In this document: piece after piece, positions 25,128 to 37,640 of the stretch | How the letters are laid out: the number at the start of each line of letters is the position of its first letter | Position numbering within the stretch: the first letter of the stretch is position 1 | Origin: Delphinus delphis | Lineage: Eukaryota > Chordata > Mammalia > Artiodactyla > Delphinidae | Reading direction: 5' to 3' | DNA length: 64,000 nt | NCBI RefSeq assembly: GCF_949987515.2 | Contig: NC_082684.1 | Coordinates: 15,925,701-15,989,700, forward strand | Program-made: the position numbers and the translations under genes | The notes under the pieces: model-generated | Databases searched by the model: none | Seen by the model: the letters and a program-made list of their open reading frames with translations, nothing else | Told to the model about the DNA's origin: nothing

Positions 25128-25340
25128 TATTTTTATTTCTTTGAATTTTTGAATTTTATTTTTTTATACAGCAGGTTACTAGTTATCCATTTTATACATA
25201 TTAGTGTATACATGTCAATCCCAATCTCCCAATTCATCCCACCACTACCCTTCCCCTCCCCCCCTCCCCCCACCACTTCCCCCCCTTGGTGTCCATACGT
25301 TTGTTCTCTACATCTGTGTCTCCATTTCTGCCCTGCACAT
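25128..25340 (-). mobile_element. L1 3'-UTR fragment, antisense, with C-rich tract
   Basis: After an A/T-rich start it reads ttatacagcaggttactag, tatgtcaatcccaatc-like phrases and gtttgttctctacatctgtg, as in the other antisense L1 3' ends. It contains a C-rich polypyrimidine tract (25248-25286) with runs of four to seven C. No TSD was resolved. Confidence 0.8.
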
Positions 25341-25664
25341 TCAATCCCCTCTTGGCATCTGCTTCTGGGAGGACCTGGACTCACACAGGGGAGATAATAC
25401 CTCATGGTGAGGACCAAATGCGACAATGTAAACAAGTGTTTTTCAGAGTCACAGGCACAAAGTGAGTGTGCAATAAGTGGCAGGAACTCCTATTATCTGC
25501 ACCACCACTGTCACTATCATCTGGCCGATTTTGCTTCTTTGGTGGCTCCAGGCACAGAGAACTCCAGTGGCAGATCCCAGGTCACAAGGCAACTTAGTAT
25601 TAGAGTGAGAGCAACTGTGGTTTCTGAGCAGAAGAAATAGATTAAATAAAACATCCTTTGTAAA

Positions 25665-27174
25665 ATAGAAATATAGATCAGTGGAACAGAATGGAAAGCC
25701 CAGAGATAAACCCACGCACATATGGTCACCTTATCTTTGATAAAGGAGGCAAGAATATACAATGGAGAAAAGACAGCCTCTTCAATAAGTGGTGCTGGGG
25801 AAACTGGACAGCTACATGTAAAAGAATGAAATTAGAACACTTCCTAACACCATACACAAAAATGAACGCAAAATGGATTAAAGACCTAAATGTAAGGCCA
25901 GACACTATAAAACTCTTAGAGGAAAACATAGGCAGAACACTCTATGACATAAATCACAGCAAGATCCTTTTTGACCCACCTCCTAGAGAAATGGAAATAA
26001 AATAAAAAAATAAACAAACGGGACCTAATGAAACTTGAAAGCTTTTGCACAGCAAAGGAAACCAGAAAGAAGACGAAAAGACAGCCCTCAGAATGGGAGA
26101 AAATATTTGCAAATGAAGGAACTGACAAAGGATTAATCTCCAAAATTTGTAAGCAGCTCATGCAGCTCAATATCAAAAAAACAAACAACCCAATCCAAAA
26201 ATGGGCGGAAGACCTAAATAAACATTTCTCCAGATGGCCAGCAAACACATGAAAGGATGCTCAACATCACTAATCGTTAGAGAAATGCAAATCAAAACTG
26301 CAATGAGGTATCACCTCACACCGGTCACAATGGCCATCGTCAAATAATCTACAAACAATAAATGCTGGAGACGGTGTGGAGAAAAGGGAACCCTCTTGCA
26401 CTGTGGGTGGGAATGTAAATTGCTACAGCCACTATGGAGAACAGTATGGAGGTTCCTTAGAAAACTAAAAATAGAACTACCATATGACCCAGCAATCCCA
26501 CTACTGGGCATATACCCTGAGAAAACCATAACTCAAAAAGAGTCATGTACCAGAATGTTCACTGCAGCTCTATTTACAATAGCCAGGACATGGAAGCGAC
26601 CTAAGTGTCCATCGACAGGTGAATGGATAAAGAAGATGTGGCACAGATATACAATGGAATATTACTCAGCCATAAGAAAGAAATGAAATTGAGTTATTTG
26701 TAGTGAGGTGGATGGACCAGAGACTGTCATACAGAGTGAAGTAAGTCAGAAAGAGAAAAACAAATACTGTATGCTAACACATATATATGGAATCTACAAA
26801 AAAAAAAGGTTCTGAAGAACCTAGGGCCAGGACAGGAATAAAGACGCAGACATAGAGAATGGACTTGAGGATGCAGGGAGGGGGAAGGGTAAGCTGGGAC
26901 GAAGTGAGAGAGTGGCATGGACATATGTACACTACCAAATGTAAAATAGATAGCTAGTGGGAAGCAGCCACATAGCACAGGGAGATCAGCTCGGGGCTTT
27001 GTGACCACCTAGAGGGGTGGGATAGGGAGGGTGGGAGGGAGATGCAAGAGGGAGGAGATATGGGGATATATGTATATGTATAACTGATTCACTTTGTTAT
27101 AAAGGAGAGACTAACACACTGTTATAAAGCAATTATTCTCCAATAAAGATGTTTAAAAAATTTTTTAAAAAAAG
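25665..27174 (+). mobile_element. 5'-truncated L1, sense
   Basis: It begins in ORF2 and ends with ctccaataaagatgt and an A-rich tail. A perfect 13-bp TSD, catcctttgtaaa, lies at 25652-25664 and 27175-27187. ORF2 is split into frames 25691-26005, 26028-26252 and 26396-26686, so it is inactive. Confidence 0.95.
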
Positions 27175-27423
27175 CATCCTTTGTAAACTTATCCAAGTTA
27201 AGGAAAAGACACAAACCAAATCCTTTTCTAGCCATCGAAATGTGCAGTCATCTTTGCTAAAGCAACCTACTCCATTTTTCATCGAATGCACAAAAGGTTT
27301 TGTAACATTCTGAGGTCCCTGCCAATACTCGTGATACGTACAAATATACTCCAATCAGTAAGTCAGGGCGGCTTGCATTTCCCAAGAACCATGAGGGGGT
27401 AAAAAAAAAAAAAAAGAAAAAAG

Positions 27424-27525
27424 TGGTCATTGTTATTCACATTTGTCATATAAGGAAACAGAAACTAAGTGGCGGTTTCAAGATCACCCAGACACTGGTG
27501 GGTTTGGGATCGGAACTCTCTGGTT
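27424..27525 (-). mobile_element. MIR relic, antisense
   Basis: catataaggaaacagaaac and tcaagatcacccagacac fit the reverse complement of the MIR core. Confidence 0.45.
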
Positions 27526-28565
27526 TTTGTTTCTGGTGTTTTGGAACTCAGGGATTGGTGGATTCTGTTCAAACTCTGCTCCTAAGCTCAGTCTCTTAGC
27601 AAACTGGCACCAGGAGCTGGCCCGCAAAGACCTTTCTCAAGCCCAATTCTGCCCAGCCTCAGGGGTGCTAGAAGCCCTGGAATCATCCATGATGCAAATA
27701 AAGTCAGTGAAGGAAACTGATCTCCATGCTCAGGGCCATCATTTGTCACCCAGAGAGGCTTCATCCTAATGTTTTTTACCTGACGCTGTGGAGCATGTTC
27801 ACTAAGTAGACTGTCAACCCTGTGAAGCTGGGAGGGACCGTGCCATATCCCCACCACAGCACAGCCCCATTTGGTGCTAAATAAATGCTTGTTCTTGAGG
27901 GTGGTGGTGATTCTGATGGGGCTTCTGTTTATAGTCCGAAGGAGTCATCGTCATCATCACCAACAACAGAAAACAAATATTTGCTCTTGGCCAGGCACTG
28001 TGCCAAGAAATGGGGATCCAATGATGAAAAGTCAAGCCTTCTGACTCCAAGGAGTTCATAGTCTTGTGGGGAGACGGTCACGTCGAGTCTGCCTGGAGAG
28101 GCCAGGATGGCTTCACAGAGGAGGCAGCTTGGAGCTGAGACTCAGGAGGGCGGGAGTTCCCCAGGCAGATGGGGGTGGGGAGGGGACTCCTGGCAGAGGG
28201 AACACACGTGAAGGAGTGGAGGTGTGAACAGAGCACTGCTGTGTTAGAGGACCTGTCCAGTGTTGCTGGAATGTCAAGCTGTTTTCCATATGACCCCGCC
28301 ATCCACCACTGTAGGTGTGGTTTGGAGGTGCCAACATTTCTTCCTGCCTTTCCTTTTTCATTAGAAGGTTCTTTTCATCAGCCATCAATGATTGGCTTCC
28401 CACTATGTGTCAGGCACTGGGCAGGTTACTGGGGTACAAGAGATGAGGGGGGTCGACACGGTGCCTGTCCTCCTGGAGCTCTAAGTCGAATGATGAGCAA
28501 ACAGGTTCTGTCAACATCATAGTGCAGAGAGTGGGGGCCAAGGGAGACCTAATTTAGTGGGGGGG
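27526..28565. other. Intronic sequence with two L2 relics
   Basis: L2 3'-end-like segments in antisense lie at about 27965-28090 (ggccaggcactgtgcc, gttcatagtcttgtgggg) and 28385-28510 (cccactatgtgtcaggcac, ctcctggagctctaag). No gene recognised. Confidence 0.55.
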
Positions 28566-28567
28566 GT

Positions 28568-29032
28568 GTATTAGTTTCCTGTGTCTGTTGTAACAAATTG
28601 CCACAAACTTAGTGGCTTAAAACAACACAAATTTATTATCTTATGGTTCTGGAAGTCAGAAGTTAAAAATCTGTCTTACTGGGCTGAAATTAAGGTCTAG
28701 GCAGGGCTGGAGGCTCTAGGGGAGAATCTGTTCCTTGTCTTTTCCAGCTTCTAGGGACTGACTACATTCCTTGTCTTATGGCCACATCACTTGGACCTCT
28801 ACTTCTGTCTTTAAATCTGTTTCTTTCTCTGACCCTCCTGTATTCCTCTTATAAGGACATTTGTGATGACACTGAGTCCACCCAGATAATCCAGGATCAT
28901 CTCCCCAACTCAAGGTCCTTAACTTAATCAGATCTGCAAAGTTCCTTTTGCCATGTAAGGTAACATATTCATAGGTCCCAGGGATGAGGATACGGGCATC
29001 TTTGGGGGCTGTTATTCTGCCAACCACAGAGG
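28568..29032 (-). mobile_element. MaLR-type LTR-like repeat, antisense
   Basis: It starts tgtattagtttcctgtgtc and contains agtggcttaaaacaacac, tttattatcttatggttctg and ctcttataaggacat, the order of an antisense MLT1-type solo LTR. It ends near ttctgccaaccaca. No coding part. The family name is from memory. Confidence 0.6.
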
Positions 29033-30243
29033 GTGCAGGGGGAAGGGGAGGAGGTGCTTCTAGAAGTGGTATTTAACCCCCAGACTTACGGGTCAGAAGG
29101 TGGGTGAAAGTGGAAGCAAGGAGGTCACTTATGAGGCTGTTGGATAAGACCAGGCAGGATGTGATGGTGGCCATGGTGATGGTGAGACGTGCAAGGGATT
29201 AAGATACAGCGAGGAGGGCGAAAGAATGGGAAATGAGGACAAAGTTGAAAGAAAGCAGGCCTGGGCAAGGCTAGACTTCTCTGTATCAACAAGGGCAAGT
29301 TGGAACCTGAATGTAATGCCTTTAGGGAATATTAGCAAGAACATAATGCCCAGGGTGCTAATTCTAATTCTTGAGTCAGAGATTCCAGAGAGTTCTGTGT
29401 TCATGTAGGTCAGAAGGAAATGTAACATTTACGGACTTATTTGATAGAATAATGTACAATAAAAAGCTGATATTCAACTTTGGTTCCCAAAGAGAAAATC
29501 TGATTTTGAGGTTCTACGAGGAAAGGCAGACTTTACAAACTAGATTCTTCCAGGTGTTGTCAGGGTCATTGGTGTTTGAGTGAGGACGAGTGACATTCCT
29601 ACACTTTTATTTACCCTGAGTTCCCCAAGGCAGAGATAGAGCAGTTTAACTCTCACTGAGTGGGACTGTTTGCCTCACTTAGATAATTAGGTTTGTCACC
29701 TCCTAATATACATTATTTACACAACAGCCAAGCTGCACCTTGACAGAGGCCATAATAAGCATTAGTATTATAAAAGGAGAACAAAAGCGAAGGAAAATGG
29801 CCATTCGTTGCGCACCAGGCTGATTTCTGAAATGTGTGATACCATTCTGTGTGTGACACTGCGCTGAACTTCCTGCCGTTCCGAAGAGTTCCCAAATTAA
29901 CATATTTATATCCAAGGTAATGAAATTGCCCTTACAGAGAGCAGGGACCTTTGAGAATCCGATGTGTTCAAACCAGGGGAAGTTTCTTTTCCAATAACTT
30001 ATTATTCGAGGAAAATAGAAGAAAAATTCTATCATTAATAGATCAGGAGTGATTACATGTAACTCATTGCATTGTCTATTGAGAAATACACTTAGGGTCT
30101 ATTTTATTATTCTATTTTTTTCAGGAAACCAAGTTAACTGGAATATAACATCAGTCTTTGATTCCTTCCCTCATTATCACCACCTTTCTTTTTGCTTACC
30201 TTTAGTAGTTGTCAGAAACCCAAACTTTCTTTACACTGATTGA
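29033..30243. other. Unique intronic sequence
   Basis: No gene or classified repeat recognised. Confidence 0.5.
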
Positions 30244-30244
30244 T

Positions 30245-30410
30245 TGTTTTCAATTGAAGTATAGTACATTTACAATATTATATTAGCTTCAGGTGTAAAA
30301 CAGTGATTCAGTATTTTTATAGGTTATACTACATTTAAAGTTAGTACAAAAAATGGCTGTATTTCCCTGGGCTGTTCAATACATCCTTGTTGCTTATTTA
30401 TTTATTTATT
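30245..30410 (-). mobile_element. L1 3'-end fragment, antisense
   Basis: caattgaagtatagtacatt to catccttgttgcttattt repeats the same 3'-UTR segment that occurs again at 30430-30590, so it is a separate short L1 3' end abutting the longer copy. Confidence 0.7.
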
Positions 30411-30677
30411 ATGTTAAGCCAATGAAAATTTTTTTCTTGATGTTTAGTTGATTTACAGTATTGTATAAGTTTTAGGTGTACAACATAGTGATTTGCAATT
30501 TTTAAAGGTTATACTCCATGTATAGTTATTATAAAATACTAGCTATATCACCTGTGCTATACAATATATCCTTGTAGCTTATTTATTTTACACATAGTAG
30601 TTTGTGCCTCTAATCCTGTACCCCTATCTTGTCCCTTCTCTCTTCCCTTGCCCCACTGGTTACCACTAGTTTGTTTT

Positions 30678-31016
30678 CTTTAAAATTTATTTATTTTTGG
30701 TTGTGTTGGATCTCTGTTGCTGCATGCGGGCTTTCTCTAGTTGTGGTGAGCTGGGGCTACTCTTCGTTGCGGTGTGCGGGCTCATTGTAGTGGCATCTCT
30801 TGTTGCGGAGCATGGGCTCTAGGTGCACGGGCTTCAGTAGTTGCAGCACGTGGGCTTGGTAGTTGTGGTTCATGGGCTCCAGAGCGCAGGCTTAGTAGTT
30901 GTGGTGCATGGGCTTAGTTGCTCCGTGGCACGTGGGATCTTCCCGGACCAAGGCTGGAACCCGTGTCCACTGCACTGGCAAGCGGATTCCTAGCCACTGC
31001 GCCACCAGGGAAGTGC
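30678..31016 (-). mobile_element. Long CHR-type SINE, antisense, in L1 3' UTR
   Basis: It runs from taaaatttatttatttttgg through repeated gtagttgtggtgcatgggc-like units to gcgccaccagggaagtg. A perfect 15-bp TSD, ccactagtttgtttt, lies at 30663-30677 and 31017-31031. Confidence 0.95.
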
Positions 31017-31890
31017 CCACTAGTTTGTTTTTTATATCTGTGAGTCTGTTTCTCTTTTGTTGTATTTACTAGTTTGTTTTATTTTTTACATTCCACATAT
31101 AAGTGATATAGGGTATTTGTCCTTCTCTGTCTGACTTATTTCACTAAGCAAAATATCCTCCAAATCCATCCGTGTTGTTGCAAATTTCATTCTTTTTTAT
31201 GGCTGAGTAATATTCCATTGTGTATATACACCACATCTTCTTTATCCATTCATCTGTTGACGGACACTTCCATATCCTGGCTGTTGTAAATAATGCTGCT
31301 ATGAACATTGGGGTGCATGTATCTTTTCGAAATAGTGTTTTCATTTTCTTCAGATATATACCCAACAATGGAATTGCTGGATCATATGGTAATTCTATTT
31401 TTGGTTTTTTGAGGAACTTCTATACTGTTTTTCATCGTGGCTATACCTATTTACAATCCCAACAGTGTATTAGTGTTCCCTTTTCTCCACATCCTTGCCA
31501 ACATTTGTTATTTGTAGACTTTTTGTTGATTTTGCCATTTTGCCATTTTGACAGGTGTGAGATGATATCTCATTGTGGTTTTGATGTGTATTTCTCTGAT
31601 AATTAGTGATGTTGAGGATTTTTTAATGTACCTGTTGGCCATCTGTATATCTTCATTGGAAAAATGTCTGTTCAGGTCTTCTGCCCATCTTTAATTGAGT
31701 TTTTTGGTTTTTTGATATTGAGTTGTGTGAGCTGTTTATCTATTTTGGATATTAACCCCTTATCGATCATGTCATTTGCAAATCTTTTCTCCCATTCAGT
31801 AGGTTGTCTTTTTGTTTTGTCAATGGTTTCCTTTGCTGTGCAAAACCTTTTATGTTTAATTAGGTCCCATTTGTTTGCTTTTGCTTTTAT

Positions 31891-32319
31891 TTATTTTACC
31901 TTAGGAGACAGATCCAAAAAAATATTGCTATAGTTTAAGTCAAAGAGGGTTCTGCCTATGTTCTCTTCTAAGAGTTTTACGGTTTCAGGTCTTACATTTA
32001 GGACTTTAATCCATTTTGAGTTTATTTTTGTATACAGTGTGAGGAAATGTTCTAATCTCATTCTTTTACATGAAGATGTCCAGTTTTCCCAGCACCATTT
32101 ATTGAAGAGACTGTCTTTATTCCAGTGTATATTCTTGCCTCCCTTGTCATAGATTAATTGACCATAAGTGTATGGATTTACTTCTGGGCTCTCTATTCTG
32201 TTCCAATGATCCATGTGTCTGTTTTTGTCCCAGTACCATGCTGTTTTGATTATTGTAGCTTTGTAGTATAGTCTAAAGTCAGGGAGCATGATACTGCTAG
32301 CTTTGTTCTTTTTTTTCAA
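31891..32319 (-). pseudogene. L1 ORF2 remnant (after the RT domain), antisense
   Basis: A 142-codon frame reads [29 protein letters not shown] and [13 protein letters not shown], homologous to the same region as 7455-7892. It is part of the long antisense L1 and is bounded by stops and frame changes. Confidence 0.9.
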
Positions 32320-32604
32320 GATTGCTTTGGCAATTTGGGGTCTTTTGTGGTTCCATATAAAATTTAGGATTACTCTAGTTCTGTGAAAAATGTCCCTGGT
32401 ATTTTGATAGGGATTGCATTAAATCTGTAGATGGACATTTTAACAATATTATTTCTTCCAATCCAAGAGCACGGGATATCTTTCCATTTCTTTGAATCAC
32501 CTTCAATTTCCTTCATCAGCGTTTTATAGTTTTCATAGTATAGGTCTTTCACCTCCTCGGTTAAGTTTATTCTTAGGTATTTTTATGTGATTTTTAAATG
32601 GGAT

Positions 32605-33126
32605 TTAAAAAAACCTTTCTCTTTCTGATATTTCATTATTAGTGTATAGAAACACAACATATTTCTGTTTATTAATCTTGTATCTTGCAACCTTGCTGAA
32701 TTCATTTATCAGTTTTAATAGTTTTTGTGTGGAGACTTTAGGTTCCTCTATATAGAGTATCACGTCATCTGCAAATAGTGATAGTTTTACCTCTTCCCTT
32801 CCAATCTGAATACATTTTGTTTCTTTTTCTTGTCTGAATTCTGTGACTAGGACTTCCAATACTATGTTAAATATAAGTGGAGAGAGTGGGCATCTTTGTC
32901 TTCTTCCTGAATTTAGTGGGAAAGCTTTCAGCTTTTCACTGTTGAGTATTATGTTGGTGAGTTTGTCATAAATGGCCTTTATTATGTTGAGATATGTTCC
33001 CTCTCTACACACTTTAATAAGAGTTTTTATCATGGATGGATGTTGAATTTTGTCAAATGCTTTTTCTGCTTCTATTGAGATTATCATGTGATTTTTATCT
33101 TTCCTTTTGTTAATGTGGTGTATCAC
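32605..33126 (-). pseudogene. L1 ORF2 reverse-transcriptase domain remnant, antisense
   Basis: This 173-codon frame covers the RT core. [12 protein letters not shown] at residues 19-30 holds the first catalytic Asp, [15 protein letters not shown] lies at 79-93, and the FADD catalytic box is at 118-121. The residue before CPLSP is Arg in a QR-C context where L1 usually has QG-C, a likely damaging change. The frame ends in sequence that does not continue the ORF2 thumb, so the element is dead. Confidence 0.9.
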
Positions 33127-33891
33127 ATTGATTGATTTTCAAATGTTGAACCATCCTGTGACCCTGGAATAAAACCAACTTGATCATGGTGTATGATCCT
33201 TTTTATGTATTGTTGGATTTGATTTGCTAATATTTTGTTGAGGATTTTTGTGTCTATATTCATCAGAGATATTGGCCTGTAATCTTCTTTTTTTTTGTAT
33301 CTTTATCTGGTATCAGGGTAATGGTGATCTCATAAAATGAATTTGGGAGTGTTCCATCCTCTACAATTTTAGAGGGGAATATTTCAAGAAGGAAAGGTGT
33401 TAGCTCTTATTTATATGTTCGGTAGAATTCCTCTGTGAAGCCATCCCATCCTGGACTTTGGTTTGCTGAGAGATTTTTTTTATTACAATTTCAATCTTAC
33501 ATCTGTTCATGTTGTCTTTTTTTCCTGACTCAGTCTTGGCAGGCTGTACATTTCTAGAAATGTGTCCATTTCCTCTAGGTTGTCCAATTTGTTGGCATAT
33601 GACTGTTTATAGTATTCTTTTATGATTTATTGTATCGCTGTGGTATCAGTTGTTATTTCTCCTCTTTCATTTCTTACTTTGTTTATTTGGGTCTTCTCTC
33701 TTTTCTTCTTAATGAGCCTAGCTAAAGGTTTATCAATTTTGTTTACTTTTTCAAAAAACCAACTCTTGGTTTCATTGATTTTTCTATTACTTTTTGGTAT
33801 CTATTTTATTTATTTCCTCTCTGATCTTTATTATTTCCTTCTTTCTGCTGACTTTGGGCTTTGTTTGTTCTGCTTTTTCTAATAATTTCTT

Positions 33892-34104
33892 TTTTTTTTT
33901 TTTTTTTTTTGCGGTACACGGGCCTCTCACTGCTGTGGCCTCTCCTGTTGCGGAGCACAGGCTCCGGACACGCAGGCTCAGCAGCCATGGCCCACGGGCC
34001 CAGCCGCTCCGCGACATGTGGGATCTTCCCAGACCGGGGCACAAACCCGCGTCCCCTGCATTGGCAGGCGGACTCTCAACCACTGCGCCACCAGGGAAGC
34101 CCCC
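33892..34104 (-). mobile_element. CHR SINE, antisense, in L1 ORF2
   Basis: It runs from a poly-T run and gcggtacacgggcctctcac to ccaccagggaagccc. TSD taatttctt at 33883-33891 and 34105-34113. Confidence 0.93.
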
Positions 34105-35261
34105 TAATTTCTTTAGATGGAAGGTTAGGTTGTTTATTTGAGATTTTTCTTGTTTCTTGAGGCCTGTATTGCTATAAACTTCCCTCTTAGAACTGCTTTT
34201 GCTGCATCCCATAGATTTTGGAAAGTTGTGTTCTCATTTTCATTTATTCAGAGTTTTTTTCTGATTTCCTTTTTGATTTCTTTGTTGACTCATTAGTTTT
34301 TTAGTAGCATGTTGTTTAGTCTCTGTGGATTTGTGCTTTCCCCATTTTTCTTTCTGTAGCTGATTTCTAGTTTCATACTTCTGTGGTTGGAAAAAATGCT
34401 TGATATAATTTCTATCCTCTTAAATTTGTTGAGACTTGTTTTGTGGCCTGGCATGTGACCTATCCTGGAGAACATTCTGTGTGCACTTTAAAAGAACATG
34501 TATTCTGCTGTTTTTGGATGGAATATCCTGTATATATATATATCTATTAAGCCCAACTGGTATTGTGTCATTTAAGACCACTGTTGCCTTGTTGATTTCC
34601 TATCTAGATGATCTGTATATAGATGTAAGTGAGGTGTTAAAGTCCCCTATGTTATTGTATTGTTGTCAGTTTCTCTCTTTATGTCTGTTAATATTTGCTT
34701 TATATATTTAGGTACTCTTGTATTGGGTGCATATATGTTAATGAATGTTATATCCTCTTCTTGTATTGATCCTTTTATCAATATATAATGCCCTTCTCTG
34801 TCTTTTGTTACAGACTTTTAAAGTCTATTTTGTCTGATGTGAGTATTGCTACCTCTGCTTTCTTGTCATTGCCATTAGCATGAAATATCTTTTTCCATGC
34901 CCTCACTTTCAGTCTGTGTGTGTATTTAGTTCTGAAGTGAGTCTCTTTGTAAGCAGCATATAGGTAAGTCTTGTTTTCTTATCCAATCAGCCACCCTATG
35001 TCTTGATTGGAACAGTTAGTCCATTGACATTTAAAGTAATTATTGATAGGTGTGTACTTATTGTCATTTTGTTATTTGTTTTCTGGTTGTATTTATAGTT
35101 CTTCCTTGTTCTTTTCTTCTTCTTTTAGTTCCTTCACTTATTTGATGATTTTCTTTAGTGGTATGCTTGTTCCTTTCTCTCTTGTTTTTGTGTATCTGTT
35201 GTAGGTTTTCACTTGTGGTTATCATGGGGTTCATATGTGTTGACCTGTATCTATTTGTTTT

Positions 35262-35474
35262 TGTTTGTTTGTTTGTTTTTTTGCGGTATGCGGGTCTCTC
35301 ACTGTTGTGGCCTCTCCCGTTGTGGAGTACAGGCTCCAGACACGCAGGCTCAGCGGCCATGGCTCACAGGCCCAGCCGCTCCACAGCATGTGGGATCTTC
35401 CCGGACCGGGGCACGAACCCATGTCCCCTGCATCGGCAGGCGGGCTCTCAACCACTGTGCCACCAGGGAAGCCC
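35262..35474 (-). mobile_element. CHR SINE, antisense, in L1
   Basis: It runs from a (TTTG)n tail and gcggtatgcgggtctctcac to caccagggaagccc. A 13-bp TSD, atctatttgtttt, lies at 35249-35261 and 35475-35487. Confidence 0.95.
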
Positions 35475-35972
35475 ATCTATTTGTTTTAAACAGGTAGTTT
35501 GTCAAGTTCAAACACATTCTAAAAGATCTACATTTTTTACTTCTCCCACATATTTTATTTTTGATGTAATATTTTTCATCTTCATGTTTATCCCTTTACT
35601 GATTATTGTAGTTATACTTGATTTTACAACTTTTTTGCCTTTAAACTTTGTACTAGCTTATTTAAGCAGTTTATCCTCAGCCTTTACTGTATATTTTCCT
35701 TTACTAGTGGGATTTTTCCTTTCCTATAGATACTTCTTCTTGTAGCCTTTTGTTTTCCACTTAGAGAAGACCCTTTAACATTTCTTTTAGGGCTGGTTTA
35801 GTATTGATGAACTCTTTTAGTTTTTGCTTATCTGGGAAGTTCTTTATCTCTTCTTCAATTCTAATTGATAATCTTACTGGATAGAGTGTTCTAGGTTGCA
35901 GGTTTTTCCCTTTCAGCACTTTAAATATATCATGATACCCCTTCTGGCTTTTGCAAAGTTTCTGCAGAAAAA

Positions 35973-36224
35973 TCAGCTGATAGCCATCTGGGGGATACCT
36001 TGTATATGACTCTTTGTTTTTCTCTTGCTGCCTTTAGAATTCTCTCTACCTTTTGGTGTGGGTCTGTTTGGGTTCATCTTGTTTGAGACTCTCTGTTCTT
36101 CCTGGAGTTGGATATCTGTTTCCTTCTTCAGATTTGGGAAGATTTCAGTCATAATTTCATAAAATATATCTTCAACCCCCTTCTCTCTCCTTCTGGACCC
36201 CCTATGATGTGAATGTTGGTACAC
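35973..36224 (-). pseudogene. Possible L1 ORF1 remnant, antisense
   Basis: This 83-codon frame includes FPNLKKETDIQLQEEQRVSN and NPNRPTPKG, which resemble the L1 ORF1p segment before its RNA-binding domain. The rest of ORF1 is in other frames. Confidence 0.6.
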
Positions 36225-37640
36225 TTGATGTTATCCTAGAGATCTCTTAAACTGTTCTAATTTTTAAATTTATTTTTCTTTTTGCTGTTCTGATTGGGTG
36301 ATTTCTGTTATTCTATCTTCCAGATCCCTTCTATGTTCTTCTGTGTCACCTCATCTGCTGTTAATTCCTTTTAGTGTGTTTTTCATTTCAGTTATCGTAT
36401 TCTTTGGTTCTGACTGGTTCTTTATTTTACATTTTTTAGTTCCTTGTTAAAATTCTCATCTATTCTTTTACCTAATTCAGTTAGTATTCTTATTACTAAT
36501 GCTTTGAATTCTTCATTTGGTAACTTGTTTATTTTGATTTCATTAATTATTTTTTCAGGGGTTTTTCTCTTGCTTTTTCAATTGAGAAAATTCCTCTGTC
36601 TTCTCATTTTCCTTATCTTTCTCTGTCTCTATGAAATTAGGTAAAAGTTACCCATTGCTCCTTATGTTGGAGCATTCCTTTACAGTCTGAGTCTGCCAGT
36701 GGCTTTGGTGGGAGAGCTGGATTTGATGTGAACACAAGCCATATCTTTCCTCAGGTTGTGCTGACAGCTATTATCTTGGTAGGAGGTGGCGATGGAGATG
36801 GAGAGACTAGGGCTGGAGCAGGTGTAAGCTGAAGCTTCTGTGCTAAGTGTCCATCATCACCCTGTGGGGGAGCAGGGTCAGGTTCCAAGTTGCTAGAGCA
36901 GAAGCCGTGAGAGTTGGGCTTCCAAACCAGCTCAGTTCCCTTCCTGTATGTGCTCTCCCCCTCCCAGCACTGGCACCCTCACTCCAGAGTAGAACAGTAC
37001 TGGAGCAAGAGGAGCTAGCACAGGCACTCAGTGAGGGCTGGGGTACTGTCCGTGGGGGTCCAGCCACCATCAGAGATCTGGACTGCCTCTGATGTGCCAC
37101 TTGTATAAGTGAAGCAACGGCTGCCTCTGCCCTTCTCAGATGTTGCTTCAGGTTTGAGCTACCTCAGTGTCTCACGACTAAGGTCTCTCCTTGCTCATGG
37201 CAGCTTATTCCAGTGTGGAGCTGTGATGGGAGGCAAGCAAGGCTGGAATGTTCACTTGGATCAGGCTGGTGTATACACTGGGGAAGTCATGGGAAACCAG
37301 CCAGCCACCTGCTTGATTTCAATTTGCCCTCTCGTCCCTGCTTCAGGAGCAAGCCAGCACAAGCACGCTCCTCCTGAGTGGAGTCCAGGCTTCCCACAAC
37401 CCTCCTGTTAGTCCCACCAGCTCTCCAGGGGGTCGTCTTCCTTATGTAGGACCCCAGTGTTGGGGCACCCAATATGTGGCTTGAACCACTCACTTCCCAG
37501 GGAGTGTCTCCACCCATGAAATCTCCCTTCTCCTCTGAGTCCCCTCCCAAGGACACAGGTCTCAACCTGTAGATGCATTTTTGATGTGTTCGTGGGGGGA
37601 GGTGAATTCCATGTCCTCCTGCCTGTCTATCTTGATCTGA

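Larger units (their letters stand above)
30425..37640 (-). mobile_element. Near full-length old L1, antisense, with three nested SINEs
   Basis: Reading leftwards from about 37640 there is a G/C-richer, 5'-UTR-like stretch to about 36650, then ORF1-like sequence, ORF2 from the endonuclease region to the C-terminus, and a 3' UTR ending near 30425. Three CHR-type SINEs (30678-31016, 33892-34104, 35262-35474) interrupt it. Without them it is about 6.4 kb, the usual L1 length. All reading frames carry stops and frameshifts. The 5' border is inferred from the change to unique sequence after tgtctatcttgatctgag. Confidence 0.8.

Noticed and set aside
35158..35745. 195-codon hydrophobic open frame on the + strand
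   Set aside because: It runs through antisense L1 and a CHR SINE. The hydrophobicity comes from T-rich antisense L1 sequence.
36847..37411. Two open frames in a G/C-richer stretch upstream of exon 2
   Set aside because: Considered as an alternative KCNK10 first exon. They show no KCNK10 N-terminal sequence, no donor giving the required phase, and sit in L1 5'-UTR-like DNA.
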